This document shows, piece by piece, positions 20,523 through 29,938 of a stretch of 64,000 nucleotides of DNA. The translations under genes and the position numbers were made by a program. The stretch lies in assembly GCF_040931995.1 (NCBI RefSeq), contig NZ_CP162412.1, positions 558,001 through 622,000 on the forward strand, in the 5' to 3' direction. The notes under the pieces were generated by a model, which worked only from the letters and a program-made list of their open reading frames with translations, was not told where the DNA came from and did no database searches. How positions within the stretch are numbered: the first letter of the stretch is position 1; every line of letters starts with the position of its first letter. The DNA is from Pelagovum sp. HNIBRBA483 (GTDB lineage: Bacteria; Pseudomonadota; Alphaproteobacteria; Rhodobacterales; Rhodobacteraceae).

Positions 20523-21887
20523 ATGGCATCTGCAGCAGAACAAATGGCCGCGAACATGAGCTGGTCGGCCTTTGGTAAGGCAACCGAGCTACGGCAACGT
20601 ATCCTGTTCACTTTGGGACTGCTGATCGTCTACCGGTTAGGGACTTTTATTCCGGTGCCGGGTATTGATGGAACCGCGCTGCGCGAGTTCATGGACAGCG
20701 CGGCGGCTGGCATTGGCGGTATATTGTCGATGTTCACCGGCGGTGCGCTCAGCCGGATGGGGATCTTTGCGCTTGGCATTATGCCATATATCTCGGCGTC
20801 AATTATCGTACAGCTGATGGGCTCCATGTACGAGCCTTGGAAGCAGTTGAAGAAAGAGGGCGAACAGGGACGCAAAAAGCTTAACCAATACACCCGTTAT
20901 GGCACTGTCGTTCTAGCAACTTTCCAAGCATATGCACTGGCTGTGAGCCTGGAGGCTGGCGATCTGGCCGCTGAACCGGGTCTCTATTTCCGTGCGGCGA
21001 CTGTTATTACTCTTGTCGGTGGAACGATGTTCTTGATGTGGCTGGGGGAGCAGATCACCTCGCGGGGCATCGGCAACGGCATTTCACTGATTATTTTCGT
21101 GGGCATTGTTGCCGAGCTTCCGGCCGCTGCTGCTCAGTTCCTGAGCCAAGGCCGCTCGGGCGCAATCAGCCCTGCGGTGATTGTTGGCGTCATTGTTATG
21201 CTCGCTGTTGTTCTGGCTTTTGTAGTGTTTATGGAGCGGAGCCTCAGAAAGGTTCATATCCAATATCCGCGCCGTCAGGTGGGCATGAAGGTTTATGATG
21301 GTGGATCGAGCCACTTGCCGATCAAAGTGAACCCTGCGGGCGTTATCCCTGCAATTTTTGCCTCAGCACTTCTGCTCCTGCCCACGACTTTGTCGACCTT
21401 TTCAGGCGGACAATCGGGGCCTGTGATGTCCACCATCCTCGCATATTTCGGACCAGGGCAGCCCGCATACCTGCTGTTCTTCACCGGCATGATCGTCTTT
21501 TTCACCTATTTCTACACCCGTGAAGTGGCGTTCAAAACCGAAGATGTTGCGGAAAACCTGAAGAACCAAAACGGCTTCGTTCCGGGCATTCGCCCGGGAA
21601 AGAGAACTGCTGAATATCTGGATTACGTTGTGACGCGGGTCTTGGTCCTTGGCTCAGGCTACCTTGCGCTAGTTTGTCTCATGCCGGAAATTCTTCGGTC
21701 CCAGCTCTCGATTCCATTCTACTTTGGCGGTACTTCCGTTTTGATCATTGTGTCGGTTGGAATGGATACCATCCAGCAAATCCAGTCGCATTTGCTTGCC
21801 CACCAGTACGAAGGGCTGATCGAAAAATCACAGCTGCGCGGAAAGCGCGGCGGTAGGAAACGGACAAAGGGACCCGCACGCAGATGA
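20523..21887 (+). CDS. secY: Protein translocase subunit SecY
   Basis: SecY is the channel of the Sec translocase in the inner membrane. The 454-residue protein has ten predicted membrane helices, with [13 protein letters not shown] at the first periplasmic region, the [11 protein letters not shown] segment in helix 5 and the cytoplasmic loop [20 protein letters not shown] that contacts SecA/ribosome. The C-terminal tail is basic ([16 protein letters not shown]). It overlaps adk by four bases (ATGA). Confidence 0.99.
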   Translation: MASAAEQMAANMSWSAFGKATELRQRILFTLGLLIVYRLGTFIPVPGIDGTALREFMDSAAAGIGGILSMFTGGALSRMGIFALGIMPYISASIIVQLMGSMYEPWKQLKKEGEQGRKKLNQYTRYGTVVLATFQAYALAVSLEAGDLAAEPGLYFRAATVITLVGGTMFLMWLGEQITSRGIGNGISLIIFVGIVAELPAAAAQFLSQGRSGAISPAVIVGVIVMLAVVLAFVVFMERSLRKVHIQYPRRQVGMKVYDGGSSHLPIKVNPAGVIPAIFASALLLLPTTLSTFSGGQSGPVMSTILAYFGPGQPAYLLFFTGMIVFFTYFYTREVAFKTEDVAENLKNQNGFVPGIRPGKRTAEYLDYVVTRVLVLGSGYLALVCLMPEILRSQLSIPFYFGGTSVLIIVSVGMDTIQQIQSHLLAHQYEGLIEKSQLRGKRGGRKRTKGPARR

Positions 21888-22534
21888 ACATTATCCTCCT
21901 CGGCCCCCCTGGTGCAGGCAAAGGCACTCAGGCTCAGCGATTGGTGAAGCACCGCAACATGGTGCAGCTCTCCACTGGCGACATGCTCCGCGAAGCTCGG
22001 ACCAGCGGTACCGAAATGGGTAAAGTGGTCGCAGCCGTTATGGATCGTGGGGATCTTGTTACTGACGAGATCGTCATTGGATTGATCCGCGAAAGGCTTG
22101 CCGCTGGCACTACAGATGGCGGTTACATTTTTGACGGATTCCCGAGGACGCTGGCACAGGCCGACGCACTCGGAGCATTGCTTGAGGAATTAGGCGAGAG
22201 CCTTGACCGCGTTGTAGAAATGCAGGTGGATGATGAAGCGCTCGTCGCGCGTATCACGGCACGCTCGACATGTGGCAACTGTGGTGAAGTCTATAACGAC
22301 AACACCAAGCCCATTCCTGCAGATGGGGTTTGTACGTCTTGCGGTGAGGCCGCCGAGTTCAAACGCCGTGCAGATGATAATGAAGAAAGCCTGAAGACAC
22401 GTTTGCTAGCTTACTATAAGCAGACCTCTCCGTTGATCGGCTACTACCACGCGAAGGGTACACTGGTATCGATTAATGGACTTGCCGCGATGGAAGAAGT
22501 CGCAACGTCGATGGATCAAGCGCTCGACGGGTGA
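21884..22534 (+). CDS. adk: Adenylate kinase (zinc-type lid)
   Basis: Adk interconverts 2 ADP and ATP + AMP in the cytoplasm. The 216-residue enzyme has GPPGAGKGT (residues 7-15), STGDMLR, the AMP-binding GFPRTLAQA, and a long lid. The lid contains two Cys pairs, CGNC and CTSC (about residues 130-150), which in other Adk proteins bind structural zinc. Translation is coupled to secY. In alphaproteobacteria adk commonly closes the spc block, as here. Confidence 0.98.
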   Translation: MNIILLGPPGAGKGTQAQRLVKHRNMVQLSTGDMLREARTSGTEMGKVVAAVMDRGDLVTDEIVIGLIRERLAAGTTDGGYIFDGFPRTLAQADALGALLEELGESLDRVVEMQVDDEALVARITARSTCGNCGEVYNDNTKPIPADGVCTSCGEAAEFKRRADDNEESLKTRLLAYYKQTSPLIGYYHAKGTLVSINGLAAMEEVATSMDQALDG

Positions 22535-22550
22535 ATGTTCTGCTTCGGGG

Positions 22551-22579
22551 TTGACCCGAAGGCGAACAGCCAATAAGCA
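22551..22579 (+). promoter_or_regulatory. Probable promoter of the rpsM (alpha) unit
   Basis: TTGACC, 17-base spacer, TAAGCA followed by GCGCC, 17 bases after the adk stop. Weaker -10 than at rpsL but the same spacing and GC-rich discriminator. Confidence 0.5.
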
Positions 22580-22662
22580 GCGCCATCCCCTACGGGAATC
22601 ATTAACTGGTAATCGGGTCGCTCCCGAGAAGCAGTGAACACCTCGAATGACAGCGGCCCGTG

Positions 22663-22681
22663 GGAGATCCTTCGGGCCTCC
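22663..22681 (+). promoter_or_regulatory. rpsM leader hairpin with UUCG loop
   Basis: GGAG-at-CC on TTCG closed by GG-c-CTCC, 52 bases before rpsM. Similar build to the rpsL and rplB leader hairpins, with a slightly larger internal loop. Confidence 0.35.
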
Positions 22682-22733
22682 GTTGTGAAAAAAGGTTCCG
22701 GTACGACGGAATCGCAACGAAAGGAAAAATAAC

Positions 22734-23102
22734 GTGGCACGAATCGCCGGCGTGAACATCCCGACCGCAAAGCGGGTCCCTATCGCCCTTACCTACATCA
22801 CCGGTATTGGCCCATCTTCGGCCAAAGCTATTTGCGAAGCTGTAAAAATCGACGAAACACGTCGTGTGAATGAACTGTCCGACGCTGAAGTCTTGGCAAT
22901 CCGTGAACACATTGATGCGAACTACACTGTCGAAGGTGATCTTCGCCGTGAAGTGCAGATGAACGTGAAGCGCCTGATGGATCTGGGCTGCTACCGCGGT
23001 CTGCGTCACCGCCGCAATCTCCCTGTCCGTGGTCAGCGGACTCACACCAACGCACGCACCCGTAAGGGTCCTGCGAAGGCTATCGCCGGTAAGAAGAAGT
23101 AA
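22734..23102 (+). CDS. rpsM: 30S ribosomal protein S13
   Basis: S13 contacts P-site tRNA and the 50S subunit. The 122-residue sequence starts [15 protein letters not shown] and has [20 protein letters not shown] and a basic tail, as in the family. First gene of the alpha block. No S4 gene follows S11, as expected for alphaproteobacteria. Confidence 0.99.
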   Translation: MARIAGVNIPTAKRVPIALTYITGIGPSSAKAICEAVKIDETRRVNELSDAEVLAIREHIDANYTVEGDLRREVQMNVKRLMDLGCYRGLRHRRNLPVRGQRTHTNARTRKGPAKAIAGKKK

Positions 23103-23117
23103 GGGGAGATCAGAACA

Positions 23118-23510
23118 ATGGCACGTGATACCCGTCGTGGAGGCAAGAAAAAGGTCTCCAAGAACATCGCCGCTGGTGTGGCGCATGTGAACTCGACTTT
23201 CAACAACACCAAGATCCTGATCTCTGACGTTCAGGGCAACGCAATTTCATGGTCGTCTGCTGGCACCATGGGCTTCAAAGGGTCGCGCAAGTCGACGCCT
23301 TATGCTGCTCAGCTGGCCGCTGAAGATGCGGGTCGTAAGGCACAAGAGCACGGAGTTCGCACACTCGAAGTAGAAGTGCAGGGCCCCGGTTCCGGCCGTG
23401 AATCCGCGCTTCGGGCACTGGCTGCTGTTGGCTTCAACATCACTTCGATCCGTGATGTGACGCCGATCGCGCACAACGGCTGCCGTCCGCCGAAGCGTCG
23501 CCGCGTATAA
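23118..23510 (+). CDS. rpsK: 30S ribosomal protein S11
   Basis: S11 forms part of the 30S platform. The 130-residue protein has [34 protein letters not shown] and the C-terminal [18 protein letters not shown]. It is 15 bases after rpsM. Confidence 0.99.
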   Translation: MARDTRRGGKKKVSKNIAAGVAHVNSTFNNTKILISDVQGNAISWSSAGTMGFKGSRKSTPYAAQLAAEDAGRKAQEHGVRTLEVEVQGPGSGRESALRALAAVGFNITSIRDVTPIAHNGCRPPKRRRV

Positions 23511-23524
23511 GTCTATTTGCATCG

Positions 23525-23565
23525 CTGGGGCTGTGTATTGGCACGGCCCCAGTTCGTCATTTTTA
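23525..23565 (+). terminator. Hairpin with T-run between rpsK and rpoA
   Basis: CTGGGGC-t-GTG / CAC-g-GCCCCAG stem with a six-base loop, followed by TTCGTCATTTTT. The T-run begins several bases after the stem, so termination may be partial. Confidence 0.6.
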
Positions 23566-23620
23566 AACCTCGGGCGTCTGCCTTTTAGGACATGGAAGGC
23601 AGACAGGTATGGAGGGACGC

Positions 23621-24637
23621 ATGATCCACAAAAATTGGGCTGAATTGATCAAGCCGACCCAGCTTGAAGTGAAGCCGGGAAATGATCCGGCACGTCAGGC
23701 AACTGTCATCGCTGAACCGCTCGAGCGGGGTTTTGGTTTGACACTTGGTAACGCGCTACGTCGCGTGCTGATGTCCTCCTTGCAGGGCGCAGCAATCACT
23801 GCGGTGCAAATCGACAACGTTCTGCATGAGTTTTCGTCGGTTTCCGGCGTTCGTGAAGATGTCACAGATATCGTTCTGAATCTCAAAGGCATCGCGATCC
23901 GCATGGATGTCGAAGGCCCCAAGCGCTTGACCGTGCAGGCGAAAGGCCCAGGCGTTGTGACGGCTGGTGATATCTCTGAGAGCGCAGGCATCGAGATCCT
24001 GAACAAGGAACACGTCATTTGCCATTTGGACGACGGTGCCGACCTGTACATGGAGCTGACCGTCAATTCTGGCAAGGGCTATGTGGCTTCTGACAAGAAC
24101 AAGCCAGAAGATGCACCGATCGGACTGATCTCAATTGATGCGATCTATTCGCCGGTCAAGCGGGTCTCCTACGATGTTCAGCCGACCCGTGAAGGGCAGG
24201 TTCTTGATTATGACAAGCTTACCATGAAGATCGAAACAGATGGCTCCGTCACACCAGAAGACGCCGTGGCATTTGCTGCACGGATTCTACAGGACCAACT
24301 GCAGATCTTCGTTAACTTCGATGAACCGGAATCCGCAGGACAGCAGTCTGACGATGATGGCCTTGAGTTTAACCCGCTTCTGTTGAAGAAGGTTGACGAG
24401 CTTGAGCTTTCCGTTCGTTCGGCCAATTGCTTGAAGAACGATAACATCGTTTATATCGGTGATTTGATCCAGAAAACTGAAGCGGAAATGCTCCGGACAC
24501 CGAACTTTGGTCGTAAGTCGCTCAACGAGATCAAGGAAGTTCTGTCTGGTATGGGGCTTCACCTCGGCATGGATGTAGAAGACTGGCCGCCAGACAATAT
24601 TGAAGAACTGGCCAAGAAATTCGAAGATCAGTTCTAA
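23621..24637 (+). CDS. rpoA: RNA polymerase subunit alpha
   Basis: Alpha dimerises to nucleate polymerase assembly and its C-terminal domain binds UP elements and activators. I chose the ATG giving [12 protein letters not shown] because GGAGGG lies five bases before it; the earlier in-frame ATG overlaps that site. 338 residues. The N-terminal domain shows [19 protein letters not shown] (residues about 35-53); the C-terminal domain has the helix-hairpin-helix region [15 protein letters not shown] and [12 protein letters not shown] (about residues 255-310). Confidence 0.98.
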   Translation: MIHKNWAELIKPTQLEVKPGNDPARQATVIAEPLERGFGLTLGNALRRVLMSSLQGAAITAVQIDNVLHEFSSVSGVREDVTDIVLNLKGIAIRMDVEGPKRLTVQAKGPGVVTAGDISESAGIEILNKEHVICHLDDGADLYMELTVNSGKGYVASDKNKPEDAPIGLISIDAIYSPVKRVSYDVQPTREGQVLDYDKLTMKIETDGSVTPEDAVAFAARILQDQLQIFVNFDEPESAGQQSDDDGLEFNPLLLKKVDELELSVRSANCLKNDNIVYIGDLIQKTEAEMLRTPNFGRKSLNEIKEVLSGMGLHLGMDVEDWPPDNIEELAKKFEDQF

Positions 24638-24647
24638 ATAGCATTTT

Positions 24648-24672
24648 GCGGGGCACGCGTGCCCTGCATTTT
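24648..24672 (+). terminator. Hairpin between rpoA and rplQ
   Basis: GCGGGGCA / TGCCCTGC stem (one G-T pair) with a six-base loop, followed by ATTTTC. It could attenuate or process the rpoA-rplQ transcript. Confidence 0.5.
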
Positions 24673-24747
24673 CGGGCATGTGCCCCAAGGTGAGCGTCTG
24701 ACACGCATCAGGCGCCGGACAAAGCAAAACGCTAATGGAGAAATAAA

Positions 24748-25170
24748 ATGCGTCACGCCCGCGGATATCGCCGCCTAAATCGTACCCATGAGCACCGCAA
24801 GGCGCTCTTTGCCAACATGGCCGGCTCGCTCATTGAGCACGAGCAAATCAAGACCACGCTTCCGAAAGCAAAAGAACTGAAGCGGGTTATGGACAAGCTC
24901 ATCACGCTTGGAAAGCGCGGTGATCTTCATGCGCGTCGGCAAGCGGCTGCTCAATTGAAGCAAGACCAGCATGTTGCGAAGTTGTTTGAAATCCTCGGAC
25001 CTCGTTACGCCGAGCGTCAGGGTGGCTATACGCGCGTTCTGAAAGCCGGTTTCCGTTACGGTGATATGGCTCCGATGGCGATCATTGAACTCGTTGATCG
25101 TGATCCCGCTGCAAAAGGCGCTGCCGATAAGGCGCGCCTCGAAGCAGAAGAAGTGTCTGTAGACGAATAA
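24748..25170 (+). CDS. rplQ: 50S ribosomal protein L17
   Basis: L17 is a 50S protein near the tunnel exit. The 140-residue product starts [20 protein letters not shown] and has [19 protein letters not shown] and [19 protein letters not shown]. It has a C-terminal charged extension. Last gene of the ribosomal series, followed by a terminator. Confidence 0.98.
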   Translation: MRHARGYRRLNRTHEHRKALFANMAGSLIEHEQIKTTLPKAKELKRVMDKLITLGKRGDLHARRQAAAQLKQDQHVAKLFEILGPRYAERQGGYTRVLKAGFRYGDMAPMAIIELVDRDPAAKGAADKARLEAEEVSVDE

Positions 25171-25192
25171 GCCAGACAGCCTGAATTTCGAA

Positions 25193-25222
25193 AGCCCTGC
25201 CTTAGGTGGCGGGGCTTTTTTC
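25193..25222 (+). terminator. Terminator after rplQ
   Basis: AGCCCTGCC / GGCGGGGCT stem (one G-T pair), six-base loop, six T residues. Confidence 0.9.
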
Positions 25223-25882
25223 GTTTTCGAAAGCCAAATATCGATAATCTTTCAAGCCATTTAGCGGGTTCCAGCTTTGGCCTGCGCGCAAAGCGTTTTT
25301 CGGCGCTGCACCAATCATAAAATCAGTGACCGAATGTCTCTGCTGTTTGGTCAGTAAAGCGAGTGTGCTGAGTATGTCGCTGTCGCGCATGAGATTTTCC
25401 AGATGAAGCGCCTGTAAAATACAATTTAAAGTTGACCTTCTCTTCCTCAACTTGTCTAAAAATACATATACTTTAGTTAGCCACCCCAAATGGAGAACCT
25501 CTGTTTGAGGGCATGTCAGTGTTCCCCGCGCTGGCAGCGAGAAAAGAGGAGGACCAAAAAATCCGGCGCCGGCTGTCTCCGGGGGGTGCACGATGGCGAG
25601 ACCGGAAGATTTTCACCGATTAGTCAATTGCCCGCAGGCATGTTTCGTATCTTGTCGCGCGGGTGTCCCGAAATTCGGGCCAATCAAAGTGGCCCTGTGG
25701 GTATTTGCGTGAGGGACACAGGTGAAGGTTACGTCGCAATTTCTGTTCCGGTGCTGTATCCCCCCAAGCGCAGCGCCCAAGTTGCCGAAATGAAATTCGG
25801 CTTTCTGTCGCGCGGCGGCACCCCTTTCATCGATCTGCACGTGCTCCACAGGGTTTTCCAACCTGTACACGAGGAGTACAAA
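25223..25882. other. 660-base region without a recognised gene, upstream of luxI
   Basis: This stretch is AT-richer than its surroundings, at least in its first 270 bases. It holds no recognisable protein. A frame in phase with luxI is open for 131 codons upstream of its chosen start but shows no LuxI-like sequence. A minus-strand frame of 62 codons (start near 25390) reads through the rplQ terminator. A 40-codon plus-strand frame begins at 25592 (MARPEDFHRLVNC). A 13-base palindrome CCCGAAATTCGGG lies at 25667-25679. No luxR gene or remnant and no clear lux box (CTGT-N10-ACAG) was found. It may be a long 5' untranslated or regulatory region. Confidence 0.5.
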
Positions 25883-26473
25883 ATGCAGACGACGACACTT
25901 TCATTCAGCAACTTCCATCAACACGGCGAACTTTTTGCCAATATACTCCGCGCGCGGCGAGATTCGTTCATCGTCAAACGCCGCTGGGATCTTCCGCAGA
26001 CGGAAGGAATGGAGTTTGATCAGTACGACACGCCAGCTTCGCGCTGGCTTGCCGTGCACAGTGACACGGGAGAAGTTCTCGCCGGGGCGCGCCTCACCCC
26101 TACCACAGCGCAATGTGGGATTTATTCGTATATGGTGCGAGATGCACAGCGCGGTCTGTTGGAGTCCATTCCGACCAACCTACTTAATACCGAGGCCCCC
26201 ATTGAAGCGGGTATCTGGGAAGTCACGCGTGGGTTTATCTCCCAGAATATCCCGGACACGAAGCGCCTTAGAGTACGCCTGATGTTAATCGCCTTGATGA
26301 TGCAAGCCGCGCGCGAAGAAGGAATTGGGCAGATGATCGCCTTGCTGCCTGCGAACTGGACGCGATGGTCGGCGCGAGCCAAGCTCGACGTCGAGCCTGC
26401 TGGACCCGTTATGGAAATGGGGGGCGTCAGCTATCAGGCGGTTTGGATAAATTGCACTAATCATCTTCACTAG
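25883..26473 (+). CDS. luxI: Acyl-homoserine-lactone synthase (LuxI family)
   Basis: The enzyme makes an N-acyl-homoserine lactone signal from S-adenosylmethionine and an acyl-carrier-protein thioester. The 196-residue form starts MQTTTLSFSNF behind GAGGAG. The residues conserved in LuxI proteins are present: Arg, Phe and Trp in RARRDSFIVKRRWDLP (about residues 24-39), the Asp pair in EFDQYD (about 44-49), Arg in GARLTP (about 69), and Glu and Arg in EVTRGFI (about 108-114). Acyl-chain length cannot be read. There is no luxR partner in the window, which is unusual, and the gene sits between the ribosomal cluster and rarA. Confidence 0.85.
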   Translation: MQTTTLSFSNFHQHGELFANILRARRDSFIVKRRWDLPQTEGMEFDQYDTPASRWLAVHSDTGEVLAGARLTPTTAQCGIYSYMVRDAQRGLLESIPTNLLNTEAPIEAGIWEVTRGFISQNIPDTKRLRVRLMLIALMMQAAREEGIGQMIALLPANWTRWSARAKLDVEPAGPVMEMGGVSYQAVWINCTNHLH

Positions 26474-26511
26474 TGCTTTTATTGTTGGGGGGGGCGGAAT
26501 AGGTTCGCCGA

Positions 26512-27828
26512 ATGGCGGACCTATTTGACAATTCATCTGAGAAGTTCCCTTCCGGAAGTGACCAACGCCCACTGGCGGATCGTCTGCGGCCGGCAGTCCT
26601 AACCGATGTGATCGGGCAGTCTGCGCTATTAGGGGCCGAGGGTGCCCTACGCAGTATGCTCGATGCCAAGATGATGACATCACTGATCTTTTGGGGGCCT
26701 CCAGGCGTAGGAAAGACCACGATCGCTCGCCTTCTGGCGTCCGAAACAGAACTGCACTTTGAACAGATAAGTGCGATCTTTTCAGGTGTCGCGGAGCTTA
26801 GAAAAGTCTTCGATCGTGCCAGCTTCAGGCGCAAGTCTGGGCGCGGGACGCTTCTTTTTGTGGATGAGATCCATCGCTTCAACAAAGCGCAGCAGGACAG
26901 CTTCCTGCCGTTGATGGAAGATGGGACAATCATTCTCGTAGGGGCAACTACGGAAAACCCCTCTTTTGAATTGAATTCTGCGCTGTTGAGCCGCGCGCAG
27001 GTTTTGACGTTAGAGCGGCTAAGCCCAGACGAGCTTTCACTGCTGGTACGCAGGGCAGAGGATGAATTGGGTAGACGGCTCGCTATCACCGAGGATGGCC
27101 GCGAAGCTATTGTGGAAATGGCTGATGGCGACGGGCGCGCGCTCCTCAATTTGATTGAGCAAATTGCCGCACGGAAATCGGATCAACCGCTTGACCGATC
27201 AGCTTTGGTTGCGCGGCACAGTCGCAAAGCGAGCCGCTACGACAAATCCGGCGACGAACATTACAACTTGATTTCGGCCCTTCATAAATCGGTGCGGGGC
27301 TCGGACCCTGACGCAGCCCTGTACTGGTTTGCGCGCATGTTGGAGGGTGGTGAAGACCCGCGTTATCTCGCCCGCCGCATCTTGCGGATCGCGGTCGAAG
27401 ATATCGGCCTTGCAGACCCTCAGGCGCAAACAGTCTGTTTACATGCATGGGAGACATACGAGAGGCTCGGTTCGCCAGAAGGTGAGTTGGCGCTTTCGCA
27501 AGCGGTGCTCTATCTCGCACTCGCGCCGAAATCGAATGCCGGATATGCAGCCTATAAATCGGCGCGGGCAACCGCACGGCAGTTCGGCTCTGCTCCCCCG
27601 CCGAAGCACATCCTCAATGCGCCGACACGCCTGATGAAAGAGCAAGGCTACGGTGAAGGCTACGCATATGATCATGATCATGAAAACGGGTTTTCAGGCC
27701 AGAACTATTTCCCCGAGAGCATGAAGCGGGAAGAGTTTTACACGCCTGTCGATCGCGGTTTTGAGCGTGAATTGAAGCGCCGAGCTGGATATTTTGCAAA
27801 GCTTCGACGTGAACGGCGAGATGATTGA
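26512..27828 (+). CDS. rarA: Replication-associated recombination protein RarA (MgsA)
   Basis: RarA is an AAA+ ATPase related to clamp loaders that acts at stalled replication forks. The 438-residue protein has Walker A GPPGVGKTT (about residue 61), Walker B LLFVDEIHRFNKAQQD (about 116), sensor motif GATTENPSFELNSALLSRAQ (about 143-162), and the C-terminal tetramerisation region with RRILRIAVEDIGLADP and GSPEGELALSQ. It begins a packed operon with crcB, rluC, the HAD phosphatase and atp12. Confidence 0.95.
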   Translation: MADLFDNSSEKFPSGSDQRPLADRLRPAVLTDVIGQSALLGAEGALRSMLDAKMMTSLIFWGPPGVGKTTIARLLASETELHFEQISAIFSGVAELRKVFDRASFRRKSGRGTLLFVDEIHRFNKAQQDSFLPLMEDGTIILVGATTENPSFELNSALLSRAQVLTLERLSPDELSLLVRRAEDELGRRLAITEDGREAIVEMADGDGRALLNLIEQIAARKSDQPLDRSALVARHSRKASRYDKSGDEHYNLISALHKSVRGSDPDAALYWFARMLEGGEDPRYLARRILRIAVEDIGLADPQAQTVCLHAWETYERLGSPEGELALSQAVLYLALAPKSNAGYAAYKSARATARQFGSAPPPKHILNAPTRLMKEQGYGEGYAYDHDHENGFSGQNYFPESMKREEFYTPVDRGFERELKRRAGYFAKLRRERRDD

Positions 27829-27859
27829 CAAGCCGCCTGCCACGCGGCAAGGGGGCGCC

Positions 27860-28216
27860 ATGAACACAACCTTACTCTACGTTGCGCTTGGCGGCGCCAT
27901 TGGCGCGGCTCTGCGTTATCAGGTCAGTCTTTTGGTGGCGTTTCCTTGGGGAACGCTCACAGTGAATGTGCTTGGCGCATTTCTGATCGGGATTGTTTGG
28001 CATTTCGTCGCCAGTAAGGGCTCTTCATTTTGGGGGCCTTTCGTCATGACCGGTGTGCTCGGTGGATTTACAACTTTCTCTACTTTTTCCCTTGATGTGC
28101 TTCGCTTGATGGAAGTAGCGCGGTACGCGCAGGCTGTGGGCTACGTCGCGGCTTCGATTATTCTCGCTCTTGCGGCATGTTTCGCGGGGCAATCCTTGAT
28201 GCGCGGAGTGGGCTGA
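27860..28216 (+). CDS. crcB: Fluoride exporter CrcB/Fluc
   Basis: CrcB (Fluc) forms dual-topology dimeric fluoride channels in the inner membrane. The 118-residue protein has four hydrophobic helices and the family motifs GGAIGAALRYQ (about residue 10), WGTLTVNVLGAFLIG (about 32-46) and GGFTTFSTFSLD (about 73-84), the last carrying the Phe-box and Thr residues of the pore. I chose the ATG beginning MNTTLLY; the longer frame overlaps rarA. No fluoride riboswitch precedes it. It overlaps rluC by one base. Confidence 0.92.
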   Translation: MNTTLLYVALGGAIGAALRYQVSLLVAFPWGTLTVNVLGAFLIGIVWHFVASKGSSFWGPFVMTGVLGGFTTFSTFSLDVLRLMEVARYAQAVGYVAASIILALAACFAGQSLMRGVG

Positions 28217-29271
28217 TGAGTGGTGTGCAAAATATCACAATTACTGAAGAAGATGACGGACTGCGGCTCGATCGCTGGCTCCGCAAACAATACCCCGTGC
28301 TAACCCAAGGCCGCATTGAGAAGATGTGCAGAAAAGGGGAACTTCGCGTTGATGGAAGTCGCGTAAAAAGCGCGACCCGCCTCGAAACTGGTGCAAAGGT
28401 TAGGGTTCCACCTCTTGGTCAAGAGGCCCACCAGCCCGCACCCGTCGTAGCCAGGCCCATCAAGCCTTCAGACGCGAAAATGATCCAGAGCTGTGTATTC
28501 TGGAAGGATGAGCACATCATTGCGCTGAACAAACCTTCGGGCCTTCCTTCCCAAGGCGGCTCGGGACAGGGATCGCGCCATGTTGATGCTCTCTCCGAAG
28601 CACTGAAATTCGGCTATAAGGAACGTCCGAAACTGGTTCACCGCTTGGACAAGGACACCTCCGGACTTTTGTTACTTGCCCGTACAGACCGTGTCGCGCG
28701 GCGCTTGTCGGAAGCCTTGCGTCATCGGAATGTGCGTAAAATCTACTGGGCTGCGGTGGCCGGAACGCCTCACCCGCGTGCAGGCACTATCAAGTATGGT
28801 TTGGTCAAGGCACCGGGCCGCGGGCGTGGCGGCGAGGGGGAGAAGATGATCTGCATCCACCCCCGCGAGGTTGACGCCACCGAAGGCGCGAAGCGGGCCG
28901 TGACAGACTATGCGGTGCTCACGTCTTTGGGTAGCCGCATGTCGTGGCTGGCGATGGTGCCGGTGACGGGCCGCACGCATCAATTACGCGCACATATCGC
29001 CGAAACGGGCCATCCCATTATTGGCGACGGCAAGTACGGTGGTTCCGCTCAGGAAAATCAGGGCGATGGCTGGGGCGCGGGTGTTGGCGGCGGATTGTCT
29101 GACTCAAAGCTACACCTTCACGCACGGTCCCTCGTATTCGAGCATCCGATTACCAAGAAGATTATCACCCTCGAGGCACCTTTGCCGGCGCATATGCAGG
29201 CCACTTGGGATTATGTCGGTTGGGATGTGACCCACGCGCCGCTCGACCCTTTTAATATGCCCGATGCGTAG
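28216..29271 (+). CDS. rluC: RluC/RluD-family 23S rRNA pseudouridine synthase
   Basis: The enzyme isomerises uridines in 23S rRNA. The 351-residue protein has an N-terminal S4 RNA-binding domain (RLDRWLRKQYPVLTQGRIEK, residues about 16-35), then the catalytic domain with HRLDKDTSGLLLLART (about residues 149-164), whose Asp is the catalytic nucleophile, and GRTHQLRAHIAETGHPIIGD. An RluC-type assignment rests on the S4 domain and operon convention; RluD specificity is possible. It starts at a TGATG overlap with crcB. Confidence 0.85.
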   Translation: MSGVQNITITEEDDGLRLDRWLRKQYPVLTQGRIEKMCRKGELRVDGSRVKSATRLETGAKVRVPPLGQEAHQPAPVVARPIKPSDAKMIQSCVFWKDEHIIALNKPSGLPSQGGSGQGSRHVDALSEALKFGYKERPKLVHRLDKDTSGLLLLARTDRVARRLSEALRHRNVRKIYWAAVAGTPHPRAGTIKYGLVKAPGRGRGGEGEKMICIHPREVDATEGAKRAVTDYAVLTSLGSRMSWLAMVPVTGRTHQLRAHIAETGHPIIGDGKYGGSAQENQGDGWGAGVGGGLSDSKLHLHARSLVFEHPITKKIITLEAPLPAHMQATWDYVGWDVTHAPLDPFNMPDA

Positions 29272-29938
29272 ACCTGGCCTCGTATTATTCGATGTCGATG
29301 GAACTCTGGTAGACAGTCAGGGCGATATCCATGCTGCCATGAGCCATGCCTTTTCTGCCCTCGATCTAGCGCCGCCTTCCCGCGTCGATGTACTCTCGAT
29401 CGTTGGACTATCTTTGCCAGAGGCAGTTGAGCGGCTCATCCCCTCAATTTCGGCGGAAGACCGTGACCGGATGGTTACTGTTTACAAAGAAAGCTACATG
29501 ACCCTGCGCGCGCAAGCACCGATTGAACAAACAAGCCCGATGTTTGATGGCATGCGCCAGGTTCTCGACCATTTTCGAACACACCCCTGGCTGCTATTGG
29601 GTGTTGCAACGGGAAAGTCCGCGCGCGGGCTTGATAAGCTCGCGCAAGGGCATGGAATCAGCGATTATTTCGTTACGCGTCAGGTTGCCGATCATCACCC
29701 TTCGAAGCCTCATCCCTCCATGATCATGACAGCGCTCGCTGAAACAGGTGTTGATTCCGCTGATGCCGTCATCATCGGCGATACGACATTCGATATGGAA
29801 ATGGGTAGGAATGCCGGTATCAAGACAATTGGTGTTTCTTGGGGCTATCATCCTGTCGAGCGCCTGTGCGCGGACAGAGTTGCGCGCTCGGTAGCAGATA
29901 TCCCACGTCTCGTTGCTGAAGTTCTGGAGATCGAATGA
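29264..29938 (+). CDS. HAD-IA family hydrolase (phosphoglycolate phosphatase-like)
   Basis: The 224-residue protein has the HAD motifs in order: FDVDGTLVDS (residues 9-18), the cap domain, a Thr in LLLGVATGKSARG (motif II), Lys in SKPHPSM (motif III) and GDTTFDMEMGRNAG (motif IV). It is closest in layout to Gph/PGP-like phosphatases; substrate unproven. Starts eight bases inside the end of rluC. Confidence 0.85.
   Translation: MRRPGLVLFDVDGTLVDSQGDIHAAMSHAFSALDLAPPSRVDVLSIVGLSLPEAVERLIPSISAEDRDRMVTVYKESYMTLRAQAPIEQTSPMFDGMRQVLDHFRTHPWLLLGVATGKSARGLDKLAQGHGISDYFVTRQVADHHPSKPHPSMIMTALAETGVDSADAVIIGDTTFDMEMGRNAGIKTIGVSWGYHPVERLCADRVARSVADIPRLVAEVLEIE

Noticed and set aside
25490-25882. N-terminal extension of LuxI
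   Set aside because: In frame but without LuxI homology; a clear GAGGAG site and the family length support the internal ATG.
25650-25882. A lux box upstream of luxI
   Set aside because: CTGTG and CACAG half-sites at about 25692 and 25717 are too far apart for a 20-bp lux box, and no other dyad fits.
27794-27860. Fluoride riboswitch in front of crcB
   Set aside because: The region is the end of rarA and 31 further bases; too short and no matching structure.
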